This document shows positions 37,455 through 48,374 of a stretch of DNA of 64,000 nt, one piece after another. Positions within the stretch are counted from its first letter, which is position 1, and each line of letters starts with the position of its first letter. The DNA is from Vibrio chagasii (lineage in GTDB: Bacteria; Pseudomonadota; Gammaproteobacteria; Enterobacterales; Vibrionaceae): positions 180,705 to 244,704 of the forward strand of contig CP090853.1 in NCBI GenBank assembly GCA_041879415.1, written 5' to 3'. The notes under the pieces were generated by a model. The model had not been told where the DNA came from. It did not search any database and saw only the letters and a list, made by a program, of their open reading frames with translations. The position numbers and the translations under genes were made by a program.

Positions 37455-38606
37455 ATGCTGCTGCTAACTATTTACGTCTCCATCGCCATTGGAGTTTCTT
37501 TCATTTGTTCTGTTTTGGAAGCTGTACTTTTGAGTATTAGTCCGAGCTACATCGCTCAACTAAAACAAAATGGGCATCCTGCAGCAGAGTCGTTAGACAA
37601 ACTGAAAACAGACATCGACCGCCCACTGGCGTCAATTTTAACGCTTAACACCATCGCGCACACAATCGGTGCTGCAACTGCAGGTGCACAAGCGGCGGTT
37701 GTTTTTGGTAGCCAATGGTTAGGTGTATTCTCTGCCGTACTGACTCTAGGTATCTTAGTACTGTCTGAAATCGTTCCAAAAACAATTGGTGCAACTTACT
37801 GGCGTCAACTTGCGCCAGCATCGGCAACCGTACTTCGTTGGATGGTGTTCTTCCTAACCCCGTTTGTATGGTTCTCAGAGCAAATTACTAAGCGCTTGGC
37901 TCGTGGTCACGAAGCACCAAAAATGCGTGACGAGCTATCTGCAATGGCAATTTTGGCAAAAGAAAGTGGTGAGTTTGCAGAAGGTGAATCGAAAATCCTA
38001 AGTAACTTATTAGGCATTCAAGATGTGCCTGTGACTCAAGTAATGACACCACGTCCGGTTGTGTTCCGTGTCGATGCTGAAATGAGCATCAATCAGTTCC
38101 TTGCGGACCATAAAGACACGCCATTCTCACGTCCGCTGGTTTACAGCGAGCAGAGTGACAACATCATCGGCTTTGTACACCGCTTAGAGCTGTTCAAGCT
38201 GCAACAAGCGGGTTGTGGCGAAAAGCCACTAGGTGACGTAATGCGCCCTATTCACGTATTACTGAATAACCTGCCATTACCAAAAGCGTTCGATCAGATG
38301 ATGGCTCAACGCCTTCAGCTATCTCTTGTAGTGGATGAATACGGCACAATTCAGGGCATCATTACCCTAGAAGACATCTTTGAGCACCTAGTAGGTGAAG
38401 AGATTGTTGATGAAGCGGATAAAACGACCGACATGCAAGAGTTGGCGTTCCAACGCTGGGAAAAATGGAAAGAGAAACACGGCGTAATTGAGAGCCGCGA
38501 TGAAGAAGACGAGTTGGAAGAAGAAACTCAAGCAGATAGCGATACTTCAGATTCGAAGGCAACCGACAAAGAGCAAGCGTCTAAAGAAGAGAAAAAAGAC
38601 GCTTAA
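37455..38606 (+). CDS. CNNM-domain / CBS-domain membrane protein
   Basis: A membrane protein of 383 residues. A DUF21/CNNM domain (about 1-170, four hydrophobic segments, with the Pro-Lys-Thr-containing LSEIVPKTIGA motif) is followed by a CBS pair (about 190-320: VMTPRPVVFR, VVDEYGTIQGIITLEDIFEHLVGEEI). Homologues are implicated in Mg2+/Co2+ export. It lacks the C-terminal CorC_HlyC domain and instead ends in a highly charged Asp/Glu/Lys tail. ATG 37455 follows AAGGG. Confidence 0.85.
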   Translation: MLLLTIYVSIAIGVSFICSVLEAVLLSISPSYIAQLKQNGHPAAESLDKLKTDIDRPLASILTLNTIAHTIGAATAGAQAAVVFGSQWLGVFSAVLTLGILVLSEIVPKTIGATYWRQLAPASATVLRWMVFFLTPFVWFSEQITKRLARGHEAPKMRDELSAMAILAKESGEFAEGESKILSNLLGIQDVPVTQVMTPRPVVFRVDAEMSINQFLADHKDTPFSRPLVYSEQSDNIIGFVHRLELFKLQQAGCGEKPLGDVMRPIHVLLNNLPLPKAFDQMMAQRLQLSLVVDEYGTIQGIITLEDIFEHLVGEEIVDEADKTTDMQELAFQRWEKWKEKHGVIESRDEEDELEEETQADSDTSDSKATDKEQASKEEKKDA

Positions 38607-38632
38607 TCTGAATTGGTTATCAATAGATACAA

Positions 38633-38660
38633 CAAAGGCTCCCAAGGGAGCCTTTGTTTT
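38633..38660. terminator. Terminator after the CNNM gene
   Basis: CAAAGGCTCCC / GGGAGCCTTTG, two-base centre, then T run on the plus strand. It lies between convergent genes. Confidence 0.85.
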
Positions 38661-38687
38661 TATATGTACTTTGGTTCGATTGCGGAC

Positions 38688-39275
38688 TTATAGAGTAACG
38701 CCAATGTTACTTACTGGTTCTTCACGCAGTTCGTGGCGTAAGTCTTTAATCAACTCGATATCACGTTCCGTCGCTTCACGCAGTGGCCTGAAAATGGCCC
38801 ACTGAACGTCCCACTCTTCACATACCGCTTCGTTTTCTTTCTGATTTTCGTTGGTCACTTCTTCAGCGCCTTGAGCAAACTCAAGCTCAGCAACCGTTTT
38901 AACCGACTGTTGGCTTACTTTAATTACAGCCTCAAACATATGCTCGCGGTCAAGCAGACCATGAACAAGCGTTGCCAAACCTTGGCAAGCGTCCATTGCA
39001 GGGTAAACACCATAGAAGTCAAAATCGTCTGCGCTAGGGAAAAGTTCTTCAACCTTCTCTAATTGGCGTTCAAAGTTCACCTTCGCCGTTTTAACCGTTA
39101 GGATTTCCCAAATACTATCCAAAACATCACGATAGATTCGAGCTTCCGCAAATTCTGTATTCTCACAAAACATGGCATAGTTAGGGTACATACGCTCGCA
39201 TAGACACGCCATAAAGGTAATTTGTTGCCAAGGTTCTAACTTTTCAAGACGAACCTGCAGTGGATTCTGAAGCAT
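38688..39275 (-). CDS. yjaG: YjaG family protein (DUF416)
   Basis: A 195-residue cytoplasmic protein of unknown function. It is clearly homologous to E. coli YjaG along its length: LQNPLQVRLEKLEPWQQITFMACLCERMYPNYAMFC (in parts) and ERDIELIKDLR. I chose ATG 39275 (MLQNP), which matches the E. coli start; the frame extends two codons to a GTG. Confidence 0.93.
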   Translation of the reverse strand: MLQNPLQVRLEKLEPWQQITFMACLCERMYPNYAMFCENTEFAEARIYRDVLDSIWEILTVKTAKVNFERQLEKVEELFPSADDFDFYGVYPAMDACQGLATLVHGLLDREHMFEAVIKVSQQSVKTVAELEFAQGAEEVTNENQKENEAVCEEWDVQWAIFRPLREATERDIELIKDLRHELREEPVSNIGVTL

Positions 39276-39346
39276 AGTCACTCAATAATTGCAGAAAAAG
39301 ACAGCGAAAGTGTACTTGATAAACCCTGGGGGGAAAAGGTAAGCCG

Positions 39347-40273
39347 ATGAACAATTTTACTAATAAGCTCTATATTGCTACTGAGCATGACGATACTTAC
39401 GTACAACTGATTCTAAACCAAGATTTACCCGACCTAGAAATCACTCAAAACCCAGAGTCTGCAGAGATCGTATTAGCCTCACCTCACCTCATCGCTGATC
39501 GTCTGGATGAATTTACGCAGTTAGATTGGCTACAAAGTACCTACGCTGGTATCAATAAACTCACTCAGCCCAACCTGCGCCATGATTACACCCTAACTAA
39601 CGTGAAAGGTATCTTCGGGCCAGCGATCGCAGAGTACGTACTAGGTTATACCATTAGTCACTTCAGACACTTTTTCCACTACCACCAGCAACAACAGCAA
39701 CAAAATTGGCAACCTCAGCTTTATACTAGCCTTACCGATAAAACCATGGTGGTTTTAGGTACGGGTTCAATTGGCAGTCATCTAGCGCAAGCCGCATCAG
39801 CCTTTGGTATTCACACCATAGGAGTCAATCGCACAGGCATTCCCCCAAAGCACGAAGCCTTTAAAGATACTTTCCATATCAATGAACTAGAGGCGGCTCT
39901 CAAGCAAGCGGACATTGTGGTCAACACGTTACCTTCAACCGCTGAAACCTATCAACTGCTCAACCAAACGACCCTTGGCTACTGCTCTAACGTACTGCTG
40001 TTCAATGTTGGGCGAGGCGAAAGCATCGATAACAAAGCGCTGTTATTGGCGATTAAAAACCGTTGGGTTGAGCATGCATTCCTTGATGTGTTTGAACATG
40101 AGCCTCTTTCTCAAGATCACCCTTTCTGGAAACTGCCACAAGTCACTATTACACCGCACATTGCCGCACTCAGTGAACCGAGACAGGTGGTCGAGATCTT
40201 CGCAGAGAACTACAAGCAGTGGCGAGATGGATTTACCCTAAACCATGTCATCGACTTTAATAAAGGTTACTGA
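39347..40273 (+). CDS. D-isomer-specific 2-hydroxyacid dehydrogenase family protein
   Basis: NAD(P)-dependent 2-ketoacid reductase of 308 residues, nearest in type to glyoxylate/hydroxypyruvate reductase. The Rossmann motif is VLGTGSIGSHLA. The catalytic Arg is in LFNVGRGE, Glu in DVFEHEPL, His in TPHIAALS. Substrate is not predictable from sequence. Its TGA overlaps the ATG of the next gene (TGATG), so the two are translationally coupled. Confidence 0.88.
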   Translation: MNNFTNKLYIATEHDDTYVQLILNQDLPDLEITQNPESAEIVLASPHLIADRLDEFTQLDWLQSTYAGINKLTQPNLRHDYTLTNVKGIFGPAIAEYVLGYTISHFRHFFHYHQQQQQQNWQPQLYTSLTDKTMVVLGTGSIGSHLAQAASAFGIHTIGVNRTGIPPKHEAFKDTFHINELEAALKQADIVVNTLPSTAETYQLLNQTTLGYCSNVLLFNVGRGESIDNKALLLAIKNRWVEHAFLDVFEHEPLSQDHPFWKLPQVTITPHIAALSEPRQVVEIFAENYKQWRDGFTLNHVIDFNKGY

Positions 40274-40866
40274 TGAGCTCACCATTACTCACCGAGATAA
40301 GACAGTGCCGAGCTTGTGAACCCCACCTTTCACATGGTGCTAACCCGGTTATCCAAGCCCCCCCAAATGCACGCTTGCTGATCATTGGGCAAGCGCCAGG
40401 TATCAAGGTGCATGAATCCTCCATCCCGTGGAATGACGCCAGTGGCGAGCGATTAAGAGAATGGCTAGGGATAGACAGCGATACCTTTTATGACGAACAA
40501 AAGGTCGCGATTGTACCTATGGGTTTCTGCTACCCAGGTAAAGGAAAGAGTGGCGATCTGCCACCACGTAAGGAGTGTGCTGAGCTCTGGCATAAGAAAG
40601 TATTGCAGTCACTGCCCAATGTTCAAATGACACTTTTGATTGGGCAGTATGCGCAAAACTACTATTTGAAAGAAAGAGCCACCAAGACACTGACAGAGAC
40701 TGTCAAAAACTGGCAGGTTTGGGCACCAGAGTTTTTACCACTTCCCCACCCTTCACCACGCAATAATATTTGGCTCAAGAAGAACCCATGGTTTGAAAGT
40801 GAGGTTATTCCTTACATACGCAAACACATCTCAGAGCATTTGGCCTACCATGATCCAAATGCCTAA
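40273..40866 (+). CDS. Uracil-DNA glycosylase superfamily protein
   Basis: A 197-residue protein with the UDG-like alpha/beta fold: RLLIIGQAPGIKVHESSIPW (motif 1 type, in part), AIVPMGFCYPGKG, and PLPHPSPRNNIW as the second catalytic-type loop. It resembles the family annotated as uracil-DNA glycosylase family without a tested activity. An N-terminal CRACEPH could bind metal, but only two Cys are present, unlike the 4Fe-4S families 4/5. Coupled to the upstream dehydrogenase. Confidence 0.83.
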   Translation: MSSPLLTEIRQCRACEPHLSHGANPVIQAPPNARLLIIGQAPGIKVHESSIPWNDASGERLREWLGIDSDTFYDEQKVAIVPMGFCYPGKGKSGDLPPRKECAELWHKKVLQSLPNVQMTLLIGQYAQNYYLKERATKTLTETVKNWQVWAPEFLPLPHPSPRNNIWLKKNPWFESEVIPYIRKHISEHLAYHDPNA

Positions 40867-40921
40867 TGAGCTGCACACAGCCGAAATTAAACGAGTATAG
40901 AATTACCAATCTGAAGGAAAT

Positions 40922-40954
40922 AAAAAAGCGCTGCCAGTTACCCAGCAGCGCTTT
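40922..40954 (-). terminator. Intrinsic terminator after hemE
   Basis: AAAGCGCTGC / GCAGCGCTTT with a 10-base loop and a T run on the minus strand. Confidence 0.9.
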
Positions 40955-40972
40955 CAATTATCTTACTCAGAA

Positions 40973-42040
40973 TTACTTATGGTACGGCTTAGATAGTTCG
41001 TGAACAGCATCAACGAACACACCAGCGTTTTCTGGCGGCACATCTAAGTGAATACCGTGGCCTAGGTTAAATACATGGCCAGTACCAGCATCACCAAAGC
41101 CTTCAAGGATAGTCGATACCTCTTCACGAATACGCTCTGGAGAAGCGTAAAGCATTGAAGGATCCATGTTACCTTGCAGAGCAACCTTATCACCCACACG
41201 CTTAACTGCGTCTTGGATGTTGATAGTCCAGTCTAGGCCAACTGCATCACAGCCCGTTGCAGCGATCTGCTCTAGCCACATACCACCGTTCTTAGTGAAT
41301 AGTGTTACTGGTACACGACGACCATCGTTTTCACGGATTAGACCATCAACGATTTTGTGCATGTATTGCAGTGAGAATAGGTTGTAATCACGAGGAGTCA
41401 GTACACCACCCCATGTATCAAATACCATTACCGATTGAGCACCCGCTTTGATTTGCGCATTTAGGTATTCGATAACGCTGTCTGCTAGCTTATCTAGAAG
41501 TAGGTGCAGCGTTTGTGGTTCTGCGTACATCATCTTCTTGATTTTAGTGAACGCTTTAGAGCTTCCGCCTTCAACCATGTAAGTCGCTAGAGTCCATGGA
41601 CTACCAGAGAAACCGATCAATGGAACTTCGCCGTTCAAATCTTTGCGGATCTGACGTACTGCGTTCATTACGTATTGCAGCTCACCTTCTGGATCTGGCA
41701 GGCCAATTTTTTCTACGTCAGCTTTGCACGTGATAGGACGCTCAAACTTAGGACCTTCACCTGTCTCAAAGTACAAACCTAGGCCCATAGCATCAGGGAT
41801 CGTTAGGATGTCAGAGAACAAGATTGCCGCATCAAGCGGGAAACGACGTAAAGGTTGAAGGGTTACTTCTGATGCAAGTTCCGCGTTTTTGCACAAAGAC
41901 ATGAAGTCGCCTGCTTCTGCACGCGTTGCTTTGTACTCTGGAAGATAGCGGCCAGCTTGGCGCATCATCCATACCGGTGTGTAATCAACAGGCTGCTTTA
42001 AAAGTGCGCGTAAATAGCGATCGTTCTTTAATTCGGTCAT
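40973..42040 (-). CDS. hemE: Uroporphyrinogen decarboxylase
   Basis: Decarboxylates the four acetate groups of uroporphyrinogen III to coproporphyrinogen III in haem synthesis. It has 355 residues from ATG 42040 ([15 protein letters not shown]), matching family length; the frame extends 18 codons to a GTG without similarity. Signatures are [15 protein letters not shown] and [13 protein letters not shown]. The usual operon neighbour nudC lies upstream but is separated by 300 bp. Confidence 0.97.
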   Translation of the reverse strand: MTELKNDRYLRALLKQPVDYTPVWMMRQAGRYLPEYKATRAEAGDFMSLCKNAELASEVTLQPLRRFPLDAAILFSDILTIPDAMGLGLYFETGEGPKFERPITCKADVEKIGLPDPEGELQYVMNAVRQIRKDLNGEVPLIGFSGSPWTLATYMVEGGSSKAFTKIKKMMYAEPQTLHLLLDKLADSVIEYLNAQIKAGAQSVMVFDTWGGVLTPRDYNLFSLQYMHKIVDGLIRENDGRRVPVTLFTKNGGMWLEQIAATGCDAVGLDWTINIQDAVKRVGDKVALQGNMDPSMLYASPERIREEVSTILEGFGDAGTGHVFNLGHGIHLDVPPENAGVFVDAVHELSKPYHK

Positions 42041-42195
42041 TCCGTTAAATTCCAATTCAATCTTGTCTAGTTTTGATGGCAAGTATTCTAACACTGATTG
42101 AGGGGTAAAAGCTGTGTGCTTTGCAACCTAGATCAAGTTATTAACTTTTAAATCAATGCTTAATTTGCACCCAATTAAGGGAGCATGTTAAAAAT

Positions 42196-42225
42196 TTGTT
42201 CGCTAGCGAAAATTACAATTATAAC
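42196..42225 (+). promoter_or_regulatory. Candidate promoter for an sRNA between hemE and nudC
   Basis: -35 TTGTTC, 18-bp spacer, -10 TATAAC on the plus strand, opposite to both neighbours. The perfect 12-bp palindrome TTCGCTAGCGAA (42199-42210) overlaps the -35/spacer. Confidence 0.4.
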
Positions 42226-42228
42226 ACC

Positions 42229-42298
42229 TGAGTAGTCACTACTCAGCATCTCATAACGACATCTTACTTACCCCCTCCACTTGTGGAGGGTTTTTTTT
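42229..42298 (+). ncRNA. Candidate small RNA ending in an orphan intrinsic terminator
   Basis: Stem CCCTCCAC / GTGGAGGG (42273-42290) followed by eight T on the plus strand, where no gene ends; hemE and nudC are both on the minus strand, and the minus side lacks a T run. Just upstream lies a perfect palindrome CTGAGTAGT-C-ACTACTCAG (42228-42246). A 60-70 base transcript from the promoter above would contain both. Expression is unproven. Confidence 0.45.
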
Positions 42299-42339
42299 AG
42301 CTTTTGACCACCCATAGGCCAAATACTATTACAGGCGAT

Positions 42340-43149
42340 TTAGTGCTCCAACGCTTGTTCTGCTACGCCCGCTTTGATCACGTCATCAACCGTTTTCTCT
42401 ATCAATTGTCTCGCAATGGTGCCCACAGGAGCCACATCTGGCAGGGTCGTCACATCAAACCATTGCGCGTCGGATAGCTCGCTATAATCTGGCTTGAGCG
42501 TACCACCAGCATAATCAGCAAGAAAGCCCATCATCATACTCGACGGGAATGCCCAGGGTTGGCTGCCAAAATAGCGAATATTATCCACATCAATCCCCGT
42601 CTCCTCTTTCACTTCACGAGCAACACACTGTTCCAAGGTCTCTCCGACCTCTAGAAAGCCCGCTATAACGGTATACATGCCCGTTTTATGCCTTGGGTGC
42701 TGCGCGAGTAATATCTTGTTGTCGTTGCGTACAGCGACAATGATGCATGGGAAAATACGCGGGTAATGAAGAGTACGACAGTCTCCACATTGCATCGCCA
42801 CTTGATTATGGTTTAGGTGATTACGGCCACCGCACTGCGGGCAAAAACGCATGCTCTGGGTCATGTGACCATATTGGATGGCTTTACTTGCAGTAAGAAA
42901 ACTCGATTCAGGCCAGTGTAATAACTCTCTTAGGTTGACCATGGTCAGCTCTGCCTCAACGTCACAGTCGTTCAACCAATAGACTTTACGACCTTGATGC
43001 TGACCAATACAGATTGCATGCTCAACACTCAGCCCTAGCTCGTCGGCAGAGCCGAAAGGAAACTGATCATTATTAACCCAAATATCACTACCGGAAACGA
43101 CGCACCAATAAGCTTGCTCTGTCATTTTCTTATCACTTTTTTTTAACAT
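42340..43149 (-). CDS. nudC: NAD(+) diphosphatase / RNA decapping hydrolase NudC
   Basis: Nudix enzyme cleaving NADH and removing NAD caps from RNA. It has 269 residues. A zinc ribbon (CPQCGG and CGDC) near the middle is followed by the Nudix box [23 protein letters not shown] (in parts), then the [11 protein letters not shown] NudC-specific motif. ATG 43149 follows GAGG with 7-base spacing. A second ATG at 43125 is possible. Confidence 0.95.
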   Translation of the reverse strand: MLKKSDKKMTEQAYWCVVSGSDIWVNNDQFPFGSADELGLSVEHAICIGQHQGRKVYWLNDCDVEAELTMVNLRELLHWPESSFLTASKAIQYGHMTQSMRFCPQCGGRNHLNHNQVAMQCGDCRTLHYPRIFPCIIVAVRNDNKILLAQHPRHKTGMYTVIAGFLEVGETLEQCVAREVKEETGIDVDNIRYFGSQPWAFPSSMMMGFLADYAGGTLKPDYSELSDAQWFDVTTLPDVAPVGTIARQLIEKTVDDVIKAGVAEQALEH

Positions 43150-43320
43150 CCCTATGCCTCATTGCTTGCAGTTCGTTCATTTTACTGGCAATCTAATTTC
43201 ATACTAGAGTTGTGGCAGAGAATATTTCAAGCTATTACTTTTAGTAGATATCGATAAACGGACCCTGCTTAGGCAATTTCAATGATCACACGGTTGTGAT
43301 CAGATCATGAGGACATGGTC

Positions 43321-43812
43321 ATGCTAAATAAATTTAAACAAATACAAGAACAATGGGGTGGCTCAAGCGAGGTCATCGATCATTGGCTCGAAACTCGACA
43401 AGCTCTCATCGTCGAATATTGCAAGCTAGGTGCCTTGCAGCCAGCTAGCAACGGGCAATCAAACGTTGTTGAACTCCCTTCTCCTAAAGAAATCAGCTCA
43501 TTCTGCGATCATGTTGTCGATTATATCTCAGAAGGCCATTTTAAGATCTACGATATGGTCATGAAGAAATGGCAAGCAACAGGCTTTAAAACCAATGACG
43601 AGATTGATACAACTTACGCGAAGATCGTACTCACAACCGAGCCGCTTCTAGAGTTCAATGATAAGTACGTTAAAGTAAGTGCAAACGATGAGTTGCCTAA
43701 CTTCGAAGGAGATATGTCGAAAGTAGGTGAACTACTCGAAGTACGTTTTGAAGTCGAAGATACTCTTATCCAGCTTATTGCAGACAGCTTAGCGATTCCA
43801 CCAGGCGCTTAG
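43321..43812 (+). CDS. rsd: Anti-sigma-70 factor Rsd
   Basis: Binds sigma-70 in stationary phase and frees core polymerase for other sigma factors. It has 163 residues from ATG 43321 (MLNKFKQIQEQWGG); GAGGA at 43309-43313 is 7 bases before this ATG but only 1 before the ATG at 43315, which rules that one out. All-alpha; VIDHWLETRQALIVEYCKL fits Rsd/AlgQ. Its neighbours nudC and rpoC fit the E. coli region. Confidence 0.92.
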   Translation: MLNKFKQIQEQWGGSSEVIDHWLETRQALIVEYCKLGALQPASNGQSNVVELPSPKEISSFCDHVVDYISEGHFKIYDMVMKKWQATGFKTNDEIDTTYAKIVLTTEPLLEFNDKYVKVSANDELPNFEGDMSKVGELLEVRFEVEDTLIQLIADSLAIPPGA

Positions 43813-43829
43813 TTAACTGAACCCTTAAT

Positions 43830-43854
43830 AAGCTTGCCTCTGTGCAAGCTTTTT
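43830..43854 (+). terminator. Intrinsic terminator after rsd
   Basis: AAGCTTGC / GCAAGCTT with a 6-base loop and a T run. The following 180 bases up to the rpoC terminator show nothing recognisable. Confidence 0.85.
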
Positions 43855-44037
43855 GTTTTGCCTATAACTCCCCTGCCCACTCAACTCTGTTGAAGCCTAA
43901 TTACCACCAGCAAACCATCAATCCGTATCTACGACCCATCCACGATTATCCTCTTGCCACCGATGCTTGTGATTCACCGGCTAGCATCAGTAAAAGCACG
44001 CACGAATCCACATACCAATAACCCAAACGCCAGATAC

Positions 44038-44064
44038 AAAAAAGGCACCCGAAGGTGCCTTTTT
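44038..44064 (-). terminator. Intrinsic terminator of rpoBC with a UUCG tetraloop
   Basis: On the minus strand AAAAAGGCACC, TTCG, GGTGCCTTTTT. The C(UUCG)G loop is exceptionally stable and suits the end of a strongly expressed operon. It is also active-looking on the plus strand. Confidence 0.93.
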
Positions 44065-44079
44065 GTTATCTCTTAGAGA

Positions 44080-47000
44080 TTACTCTTCTGAAGAGAAACC
44101 TGCATTTAGAAGTGCTGCTAGGTTGTCAGTAGCTTGTTCAGCTGATGGACCTTCCTGCTCTTCTTCACGCTTAGCTTGACGCTCTTGGTGGTATGCGAAA
44201 CCAGTACCAGCTGGGATCAGACGACCAACAATTACGTTCTCTTTCAGACCGCGAAGGTCATCACGCTTACCAGAAACCGCAGCTTCTGTTAGTACGCGAG
44301 TCGTTTCTTGGAACGATGCAGCTGAGATGAATGACTCAGTTGCAAGAGATGCTTTAGTAATACCTAGTAGATCACGTTCGAAACGTACTAGTTCTTTACC
44401 TTCAGCTTCTAGCTTACGGTTAGCAATCTTCACATTGTGGTACTCAACTTGTTCGCCAGGTAGGAACTGAGAGTCACCAGAGTGTGTGATTGTACACTTA
44501 CGTAGCATTTGACGAACGATAGTCTCAATGTGCTTATCGTTAATCTTAACACCTTGTAAGCGGTAAACTTCTTGAACTTCGTTCGCGATGTACTGAGTTA
44601 CTGCGTGGATACCACGTAGACGCAGGATATCGTGTGGAGTTTCAGGACCGTCGGCGATTACATCACCACGTTCAATCTTCTCACCTTCGAACACGTTCAA
44701 TTGACGATGCTTAGGAATCATCTCTTCGTAAGTGTCACCACCTTCACGAGTGATTACTAGACGACGCTTACCTTTCGTTTCTTTACCGAAAGACACAGTA
44801 CCTGTGTGCTCAGCAAGGATCGCAGGCTCTTTAGGCTTACGAGCTTCGAATAGGTCTGCTACGCGTGGTAGACCACCGGTGATATCTTTGTTACCGCCAG
44901 ATTTCTGAGGGATACGAGATAGTGTGTCACCAATGCCAACTTCAGCGCCATCTTCGATGTTTACAATCGCTTTACCAGGTAGGAAGTAGTGAGCTGGCAT
45001 TTCAGTACCAGGGATCATTACATCGTTACCTTGCTCGTCAACAAGTTTGATAGCTGGACGCATATCTTTACCTGCTGCTGGACGAGCCGCTGCGTCTGTA
45101 ACTTCAGAAGAAGAAAGACCAGTTAGATCATCCGTTTGACGAGAAACAGTTACGCCATCGATCATATCAACGAACTGGATGCGACCTGCCACTTCAGTGA
45201 TGATTGGCATAGTGTGCGCTTCCCAGTTAGCAACAACTTCGCCAGCTTCTACTGCGTCGTTGTCCGCTTTGCTCAGTACAGAACCGTAAGGAAGTTTGTG
45301 CTTCTCTTTAGTACGACCGAACTCATCAACAATCGTCATCTCAGATGCACGAGAGGTGATAACCAGCTTCTTATCTTTGTTGATTACGAACTTAGCGTTG
45401 TGAAGTTTCACAGTACCAGTTGTCTTAGCTTGGATGCTGTTCTCTGCTGCTGCAGTAGATGCCGCACCACCGATGTGGAACGTACGCATCGTTAGCTGTG
45501 TACCCGGTTCACCGATAGATTGTGCAGCGATAACACCAACTGCTTCACCTTGGTTCACTAGGTGACCACGTGCTAGGTCACGACCGTAACACTGTGCACA
45601 ACAACCGAAGTCTGCATCACAGGTAACAACAGAACGCACTTTCATGCTATCTACAGAGTTGTCTTCCATGATCTGACACCACTTCTCATCAATCAGAGTA
45701 TTACGTGGAATCAGTACATCTTCAGTACCAGGCTTAAGAACGTCTTCAGCTACTACACGACCTAGAGCAAGCTCAGAAAGTGCAACTTTAACGTCACCAC
45801 CTTCGATGTGAGGCATCATGTCGATACCTTCGTGCGTGCCACAGTCATGTTCGTGAACTACAACGTCTTGAGCAACGTCTACTAGACGACGAGTTAGGTA
45901 ACCCGAGTTCGCTGTTTTCAGTGCTGTATCCGCAAGACCCTTACGAGCACCGTGCGTTGAGATAAAGTACTGAAGGACGTTTAGACCTTCTTTAAAGTTC
46001 GCTGTGATCGGCGTTTCGATGATTGAACCATCTGGACGCGCCATCAGACCACGCATACCTGCTAGCTGACGAATCTGAGCTGCAGAACCACGTGCGCCTG
46101 AGTCGGCCATCATGTAGATGCTGTTGAACGATTCTTGCTGTTCTTCTTCGCCGTCACGGTTGATAACTGTTTCAGAAGATAGGTTATCCATCATCGCTTT
46201 CGCAACGCGGTCATTCGTAGATGCCCAGATATCGATAACTTTGTTGTAACGCTCACCCGCTGTAACAAGACCAGATTGGAATTGCTCTTGGATTTCGCGA
46301 ACTTCTTCTTCAGCAGATTCAATTTCATCGTATTTCGCTTGAGGTACAACCATATCGTCGATACCTACAGAAACACCTGAAAGTGCAGCGTATGCAAAAC
46401 CTGCGTACATGATTTGGTCAGCGAATACTACTGTGTCCTTAAGACCAAGCTTACGGTACGCTTCGTTAAGCAGGGTAGAAATTTGCTTCTTACCTAGCTT
46501 TTGGTTAACGATGCTGTACGGTAGGCCAGCTGGAACGATTTGCCATAGCATTGCACGGCCAACCGTTGTATCAACCAGCTTCGTTTCAGTAGTGCTGTTA
46601 CCATCTTCGTCTACTACGGTCTCAGTGATACGAACTTTAACGCGAGCGTGTAGCTCAGCAGTCTTAGTACGGTATGCCTTCTCAGCCTCTTCAGGGCCAG
46701 CAAGGTACATACCTTCGCCTTTCACGTTGATCTTTTCACGAGTCATGTAGTAAAGACCCAATACAACGTCCTGAGAAGGTACGATGATCGGATCACCTGA
46801 CGCTGGCGACAGAATGTTGTTTGTCGACATCATCAGAGTACGTGCTTCAAGCTGTGCTTCTAGAGTTAGAGGCACGTGTACCGCCATTTGGTCACCATCG
46901 AAGTCGGCGTTGTATGCCGCACACACTAGTGGGTGAAGCTGAATCGCTTTACCTTCGATTAGTACTGGTTCAAACGCTTGGATACCTAGACGGTGAAGTG

Positions 47001-48282
47001 TAGGTGCACGGTTAAGTAGTACTGGGTGTTCGCGGATTACTTCGTCTAGGATATCCCAAACGATAGCTTCTTCGCGCTCTACCATCTTCTTAGCAGCTTT
47101 GATTGTCGTAGCCATGCCACGAGTCTCTAGCTTGCTGTAGATGAACGGCTTAAATAGCTCAAGTGCCATCTTCTTAGGAAGACCACACTGATGTAGACGA
47201 AGGTATGGACCTACTGTGATTACAGAACGGCCAGAGTAGTCTACACGTTTACCTAGAAGGTTCTGACGGAAACGACCTTGCTTACCCTTGATCATATCAG
47301 CAAGAGATTTCAGAGGACGCTTGTTCGAACCTGTGATTGCACGACCACGACGACCGTTATCTAGAAGTGCATCAACAGACTCTTGCAGCATACGCTTTTC
47401 GTTACGTACGATGATGTCCGGAGCAGCTAGCTCTAGAAGACGCTTCAAACGGTTGTTACGGTTGATCACACGACGGTAAAGGTCGTTCAGATCTGAAGTC
47501 GCAAAACGACCGCCATCTAGAGGAACTAGAGGACGTAGATCTGGCGGAAGAACCGGAAGTACAGTCAGAATCATCCATTGCGGATCGTTACCCGATGCAA
47601 TGAACGCTTCAACTAGCTTCAGGCGCTTAGTGATCTTCTTACGCTTAGTTTCAGAGTTAGTTGTTTCCAACTCTTCGCGCATTTCTTCCACTTCTTGATG
47701 AAGGTCCATTGTTGCAAGCAGATCTTTGATCGCTTCTGCACCCATCTTAGCAGTGAATTCATCACCCCACTCTTCTAGACGATCCAGATACTCTTCTTCA
47801 GTAAGCATCTGAGATTTTTCTAGATCAGTCATACCTGGTTCAGTTACTACGTACATTTCGAAGTAAAGAACACGTTCGATATCACGTAGAGGGATATCCA
47901 TTAGTAGACCGATACGAGACGGTAGCGATTTTAGGAACCAGATGTGAGCAACTGGTGAAGCAAGCTCGATGTGGCCCATACGGTCACGACGAACTTTAGT
48001 TTGTGTAACTTCTACGCCACACTTCTCACAGATAACACCACGGTGTTTCAGACGCTTGTATTTACCACAAAGACATTCGTAGTCTTTAACTGGACCAAAA
48101 ATACGCGCACAGAACAGACCATCGCGTTCAGGTTTGAACGTACGATAGTTGATCGTTTCAGGTTTTTTAACTTCACCGAAAGACCATGAACGGATCATGT
48201 CTGGTGAAGATAGACCGATTTTGATTGCATCAAATTCTTCGGTCTTATGCTGCGCTTTTAGAAAGTTTAATAAGTCTTTCAC
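44080..48282 (-). CDS. rpoC: RNA polymerase beta-prime subunit
   Basis: Catalytic subunit with the active-site Mg motif NADFDGDQ. It has 1400 residues, close to E. coli (1407). The N-terminal zinc ribbon has [20 protein letters not shown] (cysteines 70-88); the second zinc site has [13 protein letters not shown]. Start is a GTG at 48282 with GGAG 6 bases upstream. It is 92 bp after rpoB, translated from the same mRNA. Confidence 0.99.
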   Translation of the reverse strand: MKDLLNFLKAQHKTEEFDAIKIGLSSPDMIRSWSFGEVKKPETINYRTFKPERDGLFCARIFGPVKDYECLCGKYKRLKHRGVICEKCGVEVTQTKVRRDRMGHIELASPVAHIWFLKSLPSRIGLLMDIPLRDIERVLYFEMYVVTEPGMTDLEKSQMLTEEEYLDRLEEWGDEFTAKMGAEAIKDLLATMDLHQEVEEMREELETTNSETKRKKITKRLKLVEAFIASGNDPQWMILTVLPVLPPDLRPLVPLDGGRFATSDLNDLYRRVINRNNRLKRLLELAAPDIIVRNEKRMLQESVDALLDNGRRGRAITGSNKRPLKSLADMIKGKQGRFRQNLLGKRVDYSGRSVITVGPYLRLHQCGLPKKMALELFKPFIYSKLETRGMATTIKAAKKMVEREEAIVWDILDEVIREHPVLLNRAPTLHRLGIQAFEPVLIEGKAIQLHPLVCAAYNADFDGDQMAVHVPLTLEAQLEARTLMMSTNNILSPASGDPIIVPSQDVVLGLYYMTREKINVKGEGMYLAGPEEAEKAYRTKTAELHARVKVRITETVVDEDGNSTTETKLVDTTVGRAMLWQIVPAGLPYSIVNQKLGKKQISTLLNEAYRKLGLKDTVVFADQIMYAGFAYAALSGVSVGIDDMVVPQAKYDEIESAEEEVREIQEQFQSGLVTAGERYNKVIDIWASTNDRVAKAMMDNLSSETVINRDGEEEQQESFNSIYMMADSGARGSAAQIRQLAGMRGLMARPDGSIIETPITANFKEGLNVLQYFISTHGARKGLADTALKTANSGYLTRRLVDVAQDVVVHEHDCGTHEGIDMMPHIEGGDVKVALSELALGRVVAEDVLKPGTEDVLIPRNTLIDEKWCQIMEDNSVDSMKVRSVVTCDADFGCCAQCYGRDLARGHLVNQGEAVGVIAAQSIGEPGTQLTMRTFHIGGAASTAAAENSIQAKTTGTVKLHNAKFVINKDKKLVITSRASEMTIVDEFGRTKEKHKLPYGSVLSKADNDAVEAGEVVANWEAHTMPIITEVAGRIQFVDMIDGVTVSRQTDDLTGLSSSEVTDAAARPAAGKDMRPAIKLVDEQGNDVMIPGTEMPAHYFLPGKAIVNIEDGAEVGIGDTLSRIPQKSGGNKDITGGLPRVADLFEARKPKEPAILAEHTGTVSFGKETKGKRRLVITREGGDTYEEMIPKHRQLNVFEGEKIERGDVIADGPETPHDILRLRGIHAVTQYIANEVQEVYRLQGVKINDKHIETIVRQMLRKCTITHSGDSQFLPGEQVEYHNVKIANRKLEAEGKELVRFERDLLGITKASLATESFISAASFQETTRVLTEAAVSGKRDDLRGLKENVIVGRLIPAGTGFAYHQERQAKREEEQEGPSAEQATDNLAALLNAGFSSEE

Positions 48283-48374
48283 AATCAGCTCCTGTAAGGA
48301 GTTAAAAGGGGCTCACCCGCAAAAGTGAGCACCTTCAACCAAATAATCTCTTTTCTCTAGAAAGAAAGAAGGGA

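Noticed and set aside
46409-46750. Plus-strand ORFs opposite rpoC, rpoB, tufB and the ribosomal genes
   Set aside because: These are shadows of highly biased codon use on the opposite strand and have no homology signature or ribosome site.
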